From NCBI GenBank assembly GCA_963721405.1, contig CAVRJA010000014.1, forward strand, positions 1,178,001-1,242,000: a DNA stretch of 64,000 nt, given 5' to 3'. The stretch comes from JAFNAG01 sp963721405. GTDB taxonomy: Bacteria; Acidobacteriota; UBA6911. The position numbers were made by a program, and so were the translations under genes. The notes under the pieces were generated by a model. It was not told the origin of the DNA. It ran no database searches and saw only the letters and a program-made list of their open reading frames with translations. Each line of letters begins with the position of its first letter. The stretch's first letter is position 1. Shown one piece after another: positions 16,745-27,949 of the stretch.

Positions 16745-17959
16745 ATGGGCAACCACGAAAGATTGAGCCTGGGTGAGTTCCTGACGGATATCCGCCTCGT
16801 GGTCACATCGCCCGGCCGCCGGTTTGCTGTCATAAAGGAACGAGGCGCCGTCTGGGGATCCCTGGTTCTCCTCATCCTCCCGCTCTACATCTCATTCGAC
16901 TTTGCAGGCGGCATCTATTTCAGGCGCGAGCCCTTTCCCGGCTATTCACTCATTCTCCCGCTGATCGCGGCCGTGGCCGCGATCTTTCTGAAGCTGTACC
17001 TGATTCACATTTCCGCAAGAATCTTCCAGGGGCGCCGACCGGCGCAGGAAAGCCGGGGCTTCTTTGCCGATCTGCTCGCGGTGTTCGGATACACCGGCGT
17101 TCCCGCTTTGCTCGCGATTTTGCTGGCGACCGTAATTTTTCTGATGATGCCGGACGCGATAGGGAATTTCATGCGCAACTTCCGGGTCGCCGCCGTGAGC
17201 GTCATGGTCGCGCTGGGGATCGCGCTGTTCGTGTGGAACCTGATTCTCGTGGTCCTGGCCCTCCGCTTCGTCTACAAGATGCGCGATTTCAAAATCGTAT
17301 GCGCTTTTTTCCTGGGATCGGCGCTGATGGTCGTGCCCGCGTTCGCCTCAACGTGGATCGTGCGGCAGGTCAAGGTTGACCTCGTCTACCTCCAGCCGAT
17401 CATTGCCGGCAGGATCCTGCGCTTTTTTACCGCCGATCCGGCTTCGAGCCCATCTTCGGACACGAGGATTTCGGTCCACATCGACCGGCTGGCCTATCTC
17501 CTGAGGAGCCCCGAACGGTTCGAAATCGTCGCCTTCCAGCGCAAAAACCCGACCCCACGGGAAAAGGAGCCGCAGCCTTCGGTGGCCGTCGGGGCCCGGT
17601 CCGTATTTTCCTGGGAAGAGGGCAACCGCATCGTCGGCCGGATCGTCGGACTTCCGGGTGACACGGTCGCGCTGGTCAAAGGGAAACTCTACATAAATGG
17701 ACAGGCTTGGGATGAGCGCTATATCGCTTCCGAATACCGGACGGACGACTCCATTGCCCCGATCTCACTTGGATCTTCGCAATATCTGGTATTGCCGGAA
17801 AACCGCCATCTTCTCGGCGAGCTGACCAATGAGATCGTCGTCAGCCGGGACCAGATCGGCGGTCGGGAGGCCATCAGCCAATGGCCCTTGGGTTGGCTGC
17901 TTTTCCGTCCGACGGTCTTCCTCCAGGCGCAACCTGCCGCCGACGGCGCCGCCAGGTAA
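16745..17959 (+). CDS. Yip1-type membrane protein fused to a catalytically dead signal peptidase I fold
   Basis: 404 residues. Residues about 10-215 contain several membrane helices in the Yip1-like pattern (GSLVLLILPLYISFDFAGG, VFGYTGVPALLAILLA). From about 215 the sequence follows S26 signal peptidase I: box C (RLAYLLRSPERFEIVAF, 248-264), box D (RIVGLPGD, 299-306), and a box E-like LPENRHLLGELTN. The catalytic dyad is lost. Alignment by eye puts Ala233 at the nucleophile Ser, and Gly298 where box D normally has Lys before Arg. It starts 13 bases after the anti-sigma gene and is clearly in that operon. I infer a non-enzymatic sensor or substrate-binding protein of the sigma/anti-sigma system. 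Confidence 0.75.
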   Translation: MGNHERLSLGEFLTDIRLVVTSPGRRFAVIKERGAVWGSLVLLILPLYISFDFAGGIYFRREPFPGYSLILPLIAAVAAIFLKLYLIHISARIFQGRRPAQESRGFFADLLAVFGYTGVPALLAILLATVIFLMMPDAIGNFMRNFRVAAVSVMVALGIALFVWNLILVVLALRFVYKMRDFKIVCAFFLGSALMVVPAFASTWIVRQVKVDLVYLQPIIAGRILRFFTADPASSPSSDTRISVHIDRLAYLLRSPERFEIVAFQRKNPTPREKEPQPSVAVGARSVFSWEEGNRIVGRIVGLPGDTVALVKGKLYINGQAWDERYIASEYRTDDSIAPISLGSSQYLVLPENRHLLGELTNEIVVSRDQIGGREAISQWPLGWLLFRPTVFLQAQPAADGAAR

Positions 17960-18031
17960 AGCGGCGTCAACAACGATCATCGTATATAATGTTCCGGTGA
18001 CGGGATTCTGTTCAAGCCAACGGAGGATGAC

Positions 18032-18238
18032 ATGCCGGGAACATACAAGATCAGCGAAATAGTCGGAACGTCGCCTGTCAGCTATGCCGAAGCGACCAGG
18101 GTGGCGATTGCGGAGGCGTCCAAAACGGTGCGGCAACTGGCCTGGTTCGAAGTGATAGAGCAGCGCGGCCACATCAAGGACGGAAAGGTCGACGAGTTCC
18201 AGGTCACGCTGAAGGTTGGCTTCAAGCTGGAACACTAG
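18032..18238 (+). CDS. dodecin family flavin-binding protein
   Basis: A 68-residue protein that matches dodecin over its whole length: YKISEIVGTSPVSYAEATRVAI, then the flavin-stacking Trp in LAWFEVIEQRG, and the closing FQVTLKVGFKLE. Dodecins form hollow dodecamers that store or buffer riboflavin or FMN in the cytoplasm. CGGAGGATGAC precedes the ATG. It stands alone, 72 bases after the Yip1-signal peptidase gene, and is followed by a hairpin. Confidence 0.93.
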   Translation: MPGTYKISEIVGTSPVSYAEATRVAIAEASKTVRQLAWFEVIEQRGHIKDGKVDEFQVTLKVGFKLEH

Positions 18239-18264
18239 CCTGATGCCGGAACCAGGAAATGACA

Positions 18265-18302
18265 AAGGCCTCAAAGGATCTCCTGCAATCCCTTGAGGCC
18301 TT
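18265..18302. terminator. bidirectional hairpin between convergent dodecin and TauE/SafE genes
   Basis: A 10-base perfect stem, aaggcctcaa (18265-18274) with ttgaggcctt (18293-18302), lies between two gene ends. No long T run follows on either strand, so termination is inferred mainly from position and symmetry. Confidence 0.55.
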
Positions 18303-18327
18303 CGCAATTATCGCGCGATGCCTGCCT

Positions 18328-19245
18328 TTACTTTACCGTTTGCGCAGCGATGGCCGTGGATCTCTCTGTCCGGGCGGAGCGGAGCATTCGGGTCGCGGTG
18401 TAAACAACCACAATCACCACCAGCCAAACTACGTACTCGAGCGGCAAACTCTTTACGATTTTAGCCGCAAGGAGCACGCCGGGAATTCCACCCAGCGTCA
18501 GACCGAGTGCGGCCCTCAGGCTGTAACGGTTGTTGCGGATAAACTGAATGCTACCGATCGGCATCAGGAACGCGCAACTTCCCATCATGATCGGGAAAGC
18601 GGCCAGCGGCTGCATGCCCAGCAGATAGACCAGCACCATGCAGGGCGCGTAGAGGCCGATGCCGATGGTCATCAGCGCCCCCAGGGCAAAATTGCCCAAC
18701 GCGCCGACCAGCAGCAGACCACCACCCAAACCCAGGCTTTCGCCGCCGAGCGGAACGAGCTTCAGCTGGCTCATCAGCATCAGCCCTGCCAGCGCCAGGA
18801 GAGCAAGTCCCATCCCGATCTGGATCTTGCGCCGCGGCCAGTGCGACACGATCCCCGCTCCGAACCACGAGCCGAGAACGGCCGCAACGATCAGAGTCAG
18901 CAGTGTGCGGATGTCAACCTGCACAATTGTGATGTAAAAGCCCACCTCAGTGATGGTGGGGAGTGCGTGCCCCACGTTCAGGGTGCCGGGCACCAGTTCG
19001 TCGGGCACTATCCGGCCCAGTTTGAAAATCGATGTCGTAGTGGCGAATGACCCGATTCCCAGGGTGTCCAGGAAGTTGGCGAAGAACCCGATAAACGCCT
19101 GGAATGGGGACGGCACCACCGGTTCCACGGCAGAGCCGCCCGCGGCTCGAGCCGAGCGCCGGTTCTTGCGGGCGATGAGCGTCCAGGCAATGATGTAAAA
19201 GCCGGAAATGATCGCGAGTGCCAGAATAAAGAGTGTCTTGAACAT
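18328..19245 (-). CDS. TauE/SafE-family sulfite/organosulfur-type permease
   Basis: A 305-residue polytopic membrane protein. It has the internal duplication of TauE/SafE: one half begins FQAFIGFFANFLDTLGIGSFATTT and the other LLLVGALGNFALGALMTIGIG, each rich in Gly in the helix cores. Members export sulfite, sulfoacetate or related anions, and the substrate cannot be told from sequence. The ATG at 19245 is chosen because hydrophobic sequence starts at once and GGGGCAGGA lies upstream. The open frame extends 53 further codons of unlikely composition. No sulfur-metabolism genes are nearby. Confidence 0.85.
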   Translation of the reverse strand: MFKTLFILALAIISGFYIIAWTLIARKNRRSARAAGGSAVEPVVPSPFQAFIGFFANFLDTLGIGSFATTTSIFKLGRIVPDELVPGTLNVGHALPTITEVGFYITIVQVDIRTLLTLIVAAVLGSWFGAGIVSHWPRRKIQIGMGLALLALAGLMLMSQLKLVPLGGESLGLGGGLLLVGALGNFALGALMTIGIGLYAPCMVLVYLLGMQPLAAFPIMMGSCAFLMPIGSIQFIRNNRYSLRAALGLTLGGIPGVLLAAKIVKSLPLEYVVWLVVIVVVYTATRMLRSARTERSTAIAAQTVK

Positions 19246-19907
19246 CGGTTGTGTCCTGCCCCCCGGTGAAGTGCGTGCCGATGGATGAGCGAACGACGGC
19301 GCGGGTAAGGCTTGATTTATAAGATATTCCAACATGGGGAACAAGCAGAAACTTGCCAGGCACGCAGGGGCCGGGGATCGGCAGAGCGCCCGGCACTCCC
19401 ACACAATTCAGCGTGACATTCGATGCCACCAGCCTAGTCTCTGTCTCGAAGCTCGATCATTTTCCTTCCTGGTCCTGGACGTGGACCTGGACCTCGACCT
19501 GGACGTGGTCAGCCTCTTTTGGTGTAACCTCTCGCGAATGCGGCACTTATATCTGGTCATGGGTATTTGCCGGGTCTAAGTCCACGTCCAGGTCCAGGTC
19601 CAAGTCTAGGTCCAGGTCAAATGACTTTGACGTTTCGCGACAGAAACCAGCCTAAGTCGCGGACTTGGGGTTCGACCTGGACCTCTTGCCTGCATGATCG
19701 CGCTCATGGCGGAAACAGGTTGGTTTGCGTCCCCGGTGTCGTCCAAGTCCAGGCCGAGGCAGCGGAAAGGCCGCGGCGATACCCGTTGACTTGACGAAGG
19801 GATTCAGCATATTAGTACGTGCTGAAGCCAAATCATGCGCCCCGAACGCATCCTCAGCACTGCGCAAGTCCGGGAACATCGGGGAGCACCTTCGGCCGAT
19901 GCGTTCC
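19246..19907. other. intergenic region holding the first hexamer hairpin element
   Basis: This 662-base gap lies between divergent genes. It contains the hexamer hairpin at 19469-19619 and a weaker pair of short arms, tcgacctggacctc (19672-19685) and gtccaagtccaggccgagg (19741-19759). No gene is supported. Short frames across it translate the repeats into WTWTWT- and SRSRSK-type strings. Confidence 0.7.
19469..19619. repeat. hexamer-repeat inverted element, copy 1
   Basis: The left arm (19469-19510) is seven degenerate units around TGGACC. The right arm (19579-19619) is units of GGTCCA, the reverse complement. The arms can pair over about 40 bases with scattered mismatches, around a 68-base loop. 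The loop shares TCTGGTCATGG with copy 2 at 25180-25190. A weaker second pair of arms follows at 19672-19759. The family has four copies in this window. Confidence 0.85.
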
Positions 19908-20723
19908 ATGGGACATTTCAAGGCAAAACTCTATACCCTCTGGTGCTGGATCGGTTGCGGCCTGAGCACTGCGTTCTGGGCCACGGTGTCGGTGCTGGCG
20001 AGTCTGTTTTCCGGGAGCGGCCGCCTCCAGCATTTCTGCATGCGCAGGTGGTCGCGCGACAATCTCTGGCTGAGCCGCGCCCGAGTCGAGATCGATGGCC
20101 TGCAGAACATCGATTTGTCGCGCCCGCAGCTGCTCGTAGCCAACCACAGCGGGTTGCACGACATCCTCTCGCTTGCCGCCTGTCTCCCGATACAGTTCCG
20201 CTGGGTGGCCAAGAAGTCCCTGTTCACGATTCCGTTCATGGGTTGGCACATGCGGCGGTCCGGGTATATCCCGATCGACCGCGAAAACCCCCGCGAAGCA
20301 GCGAAGAGCATCATCCGGGCAGCGAAAATCATCCATGACGGAGTAAACGCCATCGCCTTTCCGGAGGGGACGCGCAGCAGAACCGGCGACATCGGCAGGT
20401 TTCACAGCGGAGCGTTCGCCCTCGCGCTGCGTACCGGCGTGCCGCTGGTCCCGGTTACTCTCGAGGGGAGCCATCGTGTGATTCTTCCGAAGACGCTGCA
20501 GGTCAATCCGGGCGTGATCATACGAATCAAGATCGACTCGCCCATCGATGTGACGCGTTACAGCCACGCCGACAAACACCGGCTCATGGAGGACGTTTAC
20601 CTTGTTATGAGCCGGAACCTGGAGGATCTGCGCGCGCGCCGCCGCCGGCACGAGGAACGGGCCGATTCTATCTTCCGATGGATCCACGGCACTTCCGGCT
20701 TTGCGCCCTCCAACGAAAGCTAA
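19908..20723 (+). CDS. plsC: PlsC-type 1-acyl-glycerol-3-phosphate acyltransferase
   Basis: 271 residues. The acyltransferase blocks are in order: NHSGLHD (HX4D catalytic motif), FRWVAKKSLFTIPFMGWHM, FPEGTRSR (phosphate-binding block III) and VPLVPVTLEGSH. A hydrophobic stretch at the N-terminus (GLSTAFWATVSVLASLF) anchors it to the inner membrane. It probably makes phosphatidic acid from lysophosphatidic acid. The ATG at 19908 starts just before the hydrophobic segment; ATG 19899 is also possible, and the frame is open much further without likely coding. It is transcribed alone, away from the repeat-bearing gap. Confidence 0.87.
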   Translation: MGHFKAKLYTLWCWIGCGLSTAFWATVSVLASLFSGSGRLQHFCMRRWSRDNLWLSRARVEIDGLQNIDLSRPQLLVANHSGLHDILSLAACLPIQFRWVAKKSLFTIPFMGWHMRRSGYIPIDRENPREAAKSIIRAAKIIHDGVNAIAFPEGTRSRTGDIGRFHSGAFALALRTGVPLVPVTLEGSHRVILPKTLQVNPGVIIRIKIDSPIDVTRYSHADKHRLMEDVYLVMSRNLEDLRARRRRHEERADSIFRWIHGTSGFAPSNES

Positions 20724-21178
20724 GACCAGCTCGAACCGGACAAAGTCCATTCCGGTAAGCAGGGGATCGTCCGGTGGAAAAAACAAGGTCTGTGAACCCC
20801 GCGAAGACCTTTAAGAGTGCAAACGTGTAGCGGCTTTAGCGCGTGCGCTGGCGGTCATGCGCTCCCGGAGAGGTTGCGACGGTGGCGCACGTGCGATTCG
20901 AGGCCTCAGTTTATTCAGAGCTGACACCGCGGGATGCGCCAGGCGAGGGCAATCCTCCCGCGACCCAATTTACCCGGGACCGCGGCCCCAGGACCGGCTT
21001 CCCGCTCGCCTTGTGTGACGCTAAGATGCTTATTTCCTGTCGGTTGGCATGGGTATCACCATGCGCCGCCACACCCCCGGGCGTCAGCTTGCACTAGCAT
21101 TGAGAGGGACGAACATTGTATAGTTACGCCCCTGTGTGCTAGTAATCGTAACTATCCTTTCATTCACAATGGTGGATT
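20724..21178. other. intergenic region upstream of gcvP
   Basis: A 455-base gap with no gene that I support. I looked for a glycine riboswitch and did not find its conserved core. The only clear structure is a perfect dyad at 21120-21155, close to the gcvP start. Confidence 0.55.
21120..21155 (+). promoter_or_regulatory. perfect 9-base dyad in the gcvP leader
   Basis: ATAGTTACG (21120-21128) and CGTAACTAT (21147-21155) are exact reverse complements around 18 bases. They end 23 bases before the gcvP ATG, which itself has GGTGGATT upstream. It could be an operator for a dimeric regulator or a leader hairpin. A local A+T-rich composition in a GC-rich genome makes chance less likely, but the regulator is unknown. 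Confidence 0.4.
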
Positions 21179-24100
<2,922 letters not shown>

Positions 24101-24135
24101 GAAAGGGTTGGATGTAACAGGGAAGAAGCAATTAT

Positions 24136-24192
24136 GCCGCCCGCCCGGGCTGCTGTGTCCACAGCGCAACGTCCGGGGGGCGGCGATTTTTT
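24136..24192 (+). terminator. intrinsic terminator of gcvP
   Basis: A GC-rich stem, gccgcccgcccggg (24136-24149) pairing with ccggggggcggc (24173-24184), is followed by gatttttt. It ends 26 bases before the convergent gcvH stop and is a classical rho-independent structure for the plus strand. Confidence 0.85.
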
Positions 24193-24218
24193 GCCCCTGG
24201 GTGGTCTGAAGAGCGCGA

Positions 24219-24608
24219 TCAGCTGCCGGCGAGTTCCTGGAGATATTCCTCGTATTCTTCCGCGCTGAGCATCTCCTTGAGTTCCTCCTGATTTGAGATG
24301 CGGATCTTGATCATCCAGGCTTTCTGATGAGGGGACTCATTGACGAGTTCGGGCGTGTCTTCGAGCTTCGAGTTGACTTCGAGAACCTCGCCGCTTACAG
24401 GGCTGAACACTTCCGAAACCGCCTTGACCGATTCGACTGAGCCGAACGGTTCGGCGGCTTCGAAGACATCACCCACTTCGGGAAGGTCCACGTAGACTAC
24501 ATCCCCGAGTTCGTGCTGGGCGTAGTCCGTAATGCCTACAATTCCCACCTCTCCTTGGACGTGAATCCACTCGTGATCCTTGGTGTACAGGTTCTCCTCG
24601 GGGTACAT
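24219..24608 (-). CDS. gcvH: glycine cleavage system H-protein
   Basis: 129 residues. It begins LYTKDHEWIHVQGEVGIVGIT and has the lipoylation site Lys in SVESVKAVSE, followed by PVSGEVLEVNSKL. The protein carries the aminomethyl intermediate on lipoate between the P-, T- and L-proteins. The ATG at 24608 is fixed by GGAGG eight bases upstream; the frame also opens at a GTG at 24623, but that codon overlaps the ribosome site. It is convergent with gcvP rather than in an operon, so it has its own promoter, probably in the gap holding hexamer element copy 2. Confidence 0.96.
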   Translation of the reverse strand: MYPEENLYTKDHEWIHVQGEVGIVGITDYAQHELGDVVYVDLPEVGDVFEAAEPFGSVESVKAVSEVFSPVSGEVLEVNSKLEDTPELVNESPHQKAWMIKIRISNQEELKEMLSAEEYEEYLQELAGS

Positions 24609-25468
24609 AGGGTAAACCTCCACTCTATCTGAATTCCGAAGCCCGCGAACGGGCCAAACGATGACTCTCTCGGCCTATTGTCAGTTTTTCGTCGGAACCA
24701 CCCGGGCCTTTACTGGCTTTGAATGAACAAAGTCACTGAAATCCATTCCCGAGGCGCGTCGATCTTCGGAACTTCCTGTCATCCCGATCCTGTCTTGGAG
24801 GGACGGCACGGGACTCCCGCCGGCAACAACGGTCTTGAGACGGCAGTTGATTGCCGCAATGCAACCTCCGACTTCCCGGCGATCTTCAGTCAGAGCCGCT
24901 TTTCCTGCAATTGTGGAACGCATCCGGCTCCCTTGATACTCATTCTAAAAACGGATAGGCGCAAGCGGAATCTAACATTCTTGCCAAGTAGAGTCAAGCT
25001 CAATATAGCCTTGAAACCCATAGAAAACAAGTGAGTTACATCAATGTTTGGGAGTTCGGGGCCGGGCTTGGACCGATCCCGGACGGGGGCGGCGAAGGGA
25101 GGGGTCAGTCCCGAACGGCTCGAAGAATAAGAAGTGGTTCCGGCAAAAACGTGGACGTGGACCTCCTCGTGGACGTGGTTCTGGTCATGGATGGGGATGA
25201 TGCATCGCCCGCGACGATTTGCGAAATGTCAGGTTCGTGAAAGTGCGCCTCGGGCAGCATCGTCCATGTCCAGGTCCACGTCCAGGTTTGTGCCAAAATA
25301 TTCCCTTGTCTTTGTGCCACTCGGGTCAGTCCCCGTGGTTCATCGTTTTATTCGAGGCGAAACAGGGTCCTCAGAGAGAAAATACCGCCATTTTGCGACT
25401 GGCAGGAAGCGGGCGATTTTGTGGAACCGGCGGGCTCAGGCGGAGTATAAGTATGGGGTTTGCTTGTG
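24609..25468. other. intergenic region between gcvH and the BamA-like gene, with hexamer element copy 2
   Basis: An 860-base gap between divergent genes, the longest in the window. The only structure I can support is the hexamer hairpin at 25142-25294. Short frames at 24723-25034 and 24681-24923 have no family resemblance or ribosome site, so I treat them as non-coding. Confidence 0.65.
25142..25294. repeat. hexamer-repeat inverted element, copy 2
   Basis: The left arm (25142-25178) runs from ggcaaaaac through TGGAC-type units. The right arm (25264-25294) is ccatgtccaggtccacgtcc followed by aggtttgtgcc. Here the pairing extends beyond the hexamers into the ends (ggcaaaaac with gtttgtgcc), so the boundaries can be read off better than in the other copies. 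The loop is about 85 bases. Confidence 0.82.
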
Positions 25469-27922
25469 ATGAAGATTCGACCTGCTTTAGCCGGACTGCT
25501 TTTTGTCGCCTGCCCGCAGTCATTTCCCCAGGCCCCCGCAAAACCGACAATCCACAGTGTCCGGGTATCGGGAAACGTGCGGGTTCCGACGGCCACCATC
25601 CTCCATTACGTCTCCGCGGCCGCAGGCCAGGCTTACGACGAGATCCGGATCCGCGGCGACCTGCGCCAACTCTATGCGCTGGGCCGGTTTCAATCGCTTG
25701 ACATTCAGACACAGGAGCAGGCCGACGGTAGTATCAATGTCATCTACAAGGTACAGGAGCAGCCGGTCGTGTCGGAGTTTGTAATCGATGGTGTCGAGCG
25801 CGCCCAGGAAGATCGGATCCGGCAGTTGCTGCAGCAGGACAAGCTGATGATCCAGCCTGCGGCTCCATTCCAACCCGCGGCGGCGAACAAGGCCGTGAAT
25901 AAGGTCCGCTCGTATTTTCGGACCCGGAAGTATCCGTTGGCGGAGGTGACAGTCTCCACGGAACCGGAAAAGCAGAGCACCGCCCGAGTGCGTCTCAGCA
26001 TCAATCCCGGCCCGCGTCTGGAGATCGGAGAAGTGCGCTTCAGCGGGAACCGTTCGGTCAAGTCGGGCGACCTGGCGAAACAGATTCAGTTTACGCGGCC
26101 CGCCTCGCGATTGGCGCCGTGGCTGAACCGGGGCGCCTATGTGCCGCAAAACGCAGCGTCGGACATCGCGAATCTGCGGCGCTATTATCAATCACGGGGA
26201 TTCGCAGCCGTCAGAGTCGGCCAGCCGCAGATCGTGGCGGAGGATTTCACCGGACATTGGTGGCCGCCCTTCCCGATTCTGGGTGGAACCAGGCAGAAGT
26301 TGTCGATCCTGATTCCGATCACAGAAGGGCCCCGATTTCAACTTGTGTCGGTCTCCTTCGAGGGGAATGCCAGATCGGCGCGCGCCGATGTGGCGGCGCT
26401 CATCGCCGCCGTCCCGGTTCCCGGAGCATATGACTATTCCGTGCTGGAGGCGACACGCCAGAAGATCGTGGATGCCCTGGGGCATTCCGGATACGCGCTG
26501 GCGCAGGCGCAGCTCGAACAGAACATCGACGATTCAGCCTGCACAGTCGGCGCCGTCTATCGGGTTTTCGCCGGGGATCCGGTTGCCATCGGGAAGATCA
26601 ACTTCCAGGGCAATACCAGACTCAGGGAAAAGTTCCTGCGCCGCGAAGTGATTCCCCGCGAGGGGGAGATCTTCGACTCGGCCAAGCTCGACCAGAGCAT
26701 CAACCGGCTTAACCGCAGCGGGATAATCCAGGAGATCCGGCGTGCCGATGTGGCGCTCGAGATGAACGAAGAGTCCGGGCTGCTCGACATTACTTTCAAG
26801 GTCAAGGAAAAGGACCGGCAGGGGATCTTCGGCACGGGCGGAACCGGCGGAATCGGGGGAGGTTATCTCGGGATTCTGTACAGCGCATTCGATCTGCTGG
26901 GCCTGGGAGAATCGCTTTCGCTTGAGATGGATGGCGGGGCGGCACAATCCAACACGCTGCTCAACATCGTCGGGAACCGATTCCTCGGGCTTCCGTTCAC
27001 CTTGGGGCTGTCGGCCTTTCATCGGATAACGAATTTCAATGTGGCGAGCGTCGTGCCGACCGGGGGTGATTTCGTGCACCTTCTCCGACAGCGCTCCACG
27101 GGAGTGGGCTTGTCGGGCGCCTACCCGGTATCTTCCAGGTTGCAGGTGGGTCTCGGCAGCCGGTTCGAGCGGCTCTCTTATTCCGAAGATGCCTCAAACG
27201 GCGTCGGCGCGCAATCCGGCATCCAGAGGAGAACCGAGCTCTCCCCCTTCCTCGCCTTCGATTCGACGAGGGGAGCGGGGCCTGCGGCGAGAGGCGCCCG
27301 GTTTGCTTTCGCCAATTCCTGGGGCGGCACTACCTTCCTGCGATCGGTCGACACCGCTTCCCAGTCCATCCGCTTCTCACACTACCTGGACGATCCTCTG
27401 ACGCATGGGCGAAACTCGTTCGCGGTCCGCTTCCAGGGAGCGATTACACGTCCTCGGAACAATGTGCTGCTTACGCTCGACCGGCGTTTCTATCCGGGAG
27501 ATGAAATCGTGCGCGGATTCAGGCGCGGCGGGTTGACGACGTGGGCCTATCCTGCCGCCGGCCAGTCGTCGCCAAGCCCGATCGGGGCGGACACCGTGCT
27601 CGGACTCTCAGCCGAATACCGAGTCCCGATACAGGGTCCGCTGAGCGCGGCTGCATTCGTCGACTTCGGTTGGAGCGGACTCTCCCCTGAAAGTGCCCGT
27701 CATGACAGGGCCTCGACGCTGATTGCCGAATCGAACCGGCTGCTCCGCGCCTCCGTGGGAGGGGAATTGCGGTTGCAGCTGCCGGTGATTCACCAGCCCG
27801 GCCGCCTGATCTTTTCCTGGAATCCGCTGCGCCTTGACCGGCTCATCCAGGGCGCATCTTCCCCGATCCGGTTGCTTGACCCTCGCGGCACGATCCATTT
27901 TGCCCTCGGCGACATCTTCTAG
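25469..27922 (+). CDS. bamA: BamA-like Omp85 outer-membrane protein
   Basis: 817 residues with a short signal sequence (ALAGLLFVACPQSFPQA). The region to about residue 450 has several POTRA repeats (IHSVRVSGNVRVPTATIL, SEFVIDGVERAQ, EIGEVRFSGNRSVK, LVSVSFEGNARS, IGKINFQGNTRLREK). The rest is a 16-strand-type barrel with the conserved VRGF motif of loop 6 (IVRGFRRGG). The barrel ends in an aromatic residue (ALGDIF), as expected for Bam recognition. It inserts beta-barrel proteins in the outer membrane or is a close paralogue doing translocation. No bam partner genes are adjacent, so the main BamA may be elsewhere. The ATG at 25469 has only a weak ribosome site. Confidence 0.87.
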   Translation: MKIRPALAGLLFVACPQSFPQAPAKPTIHSVRVSGNVRVPTATILHYVSAAAGQAYDEIRIRGDLRQLYALGRFQSLDIQTQEQADGSINVIYKVQEQPVVSEFVIDGVERAQEDRIRQLLQQDKLMIQPAAPFQPAAANKAVNKVRSYFRTRKYPLAEVTVSTEPEKQSTARVRLSINPGPRLEIGEVRFSGNRSVKSGDLAKQIQFTRPASRLAPWLNRGAYVPQNAASDIANLRRYYQSRGFAAVRVGQPQIVAEDFTGHWWPPFPILGGTRQKLSILIPITEGPRFQLVSVSFEGNARSARADVAALIAAVPVPGAYDYSVLEATRQKIVDALGHSGYALAQAQLEQNIDDSACTVGAVYRVFAGDPVAIGKINFQGNTRLREKFLRREVIPREGEIFDSAKLDQSINRLNRSGIIQEIRRADVALEMNEESGLLDITFKVKEKDRQGIFGTGGTGGIGGGYLGILYSAFDLLGLGESLSLEMDGGAAQSNTLLNIVGNRFLGLPFTLGLSAFHRITNFNVASVVPTGGDFVHLLRQRSTGVGLSGAYPVSSRLQVGLGSRFERLSYSEDASNGVGAQSGIQRRTELSPFLAFDSTRGAGPAARGARFAFANSWGGTTFLRSVDTASQSIRFSHYLDDPLTHGRNSFAVRFQGAITRPRNNVLLTLDRRFYPGDEIVRGFRRGGLTTWAYPAAGQSSPSPIGADTVLGLSAEYRVPIQGPLSAAAFVDFGWSGLSPESARHDRASTLIAESNRLLRASVGGELRLQLPVIHQPGRLIFSWNPLRLDRLIQGASSPIRLLDPRGTIHFALGDIF

Positions 27923-27949
27923 CCCGCCAAAGGACCATGAAAACCTGCT

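Noticed and set aside
20843..21178. Possible glycine riboswitch before gcvP, suggested by a ccggagagg sequence near 20868
   Set aside because: The rest of the conserved core is missing and the distance to the gene is large.
20724..21178. Possible tRNA gene in the long gaps
   Set aside because: I found no cloverleaf with a T-arm GTTCRANYC and a matching acceptor stem here or in the other large gaps by eye. A covariance search would be decisive.
25134..25469. Open frame giving a protein rich in WTWT and SRSTSR
   Set aside because: It is a translation of the arms of hexamer element copy 2; it has no ribosome site and no family resemblance.
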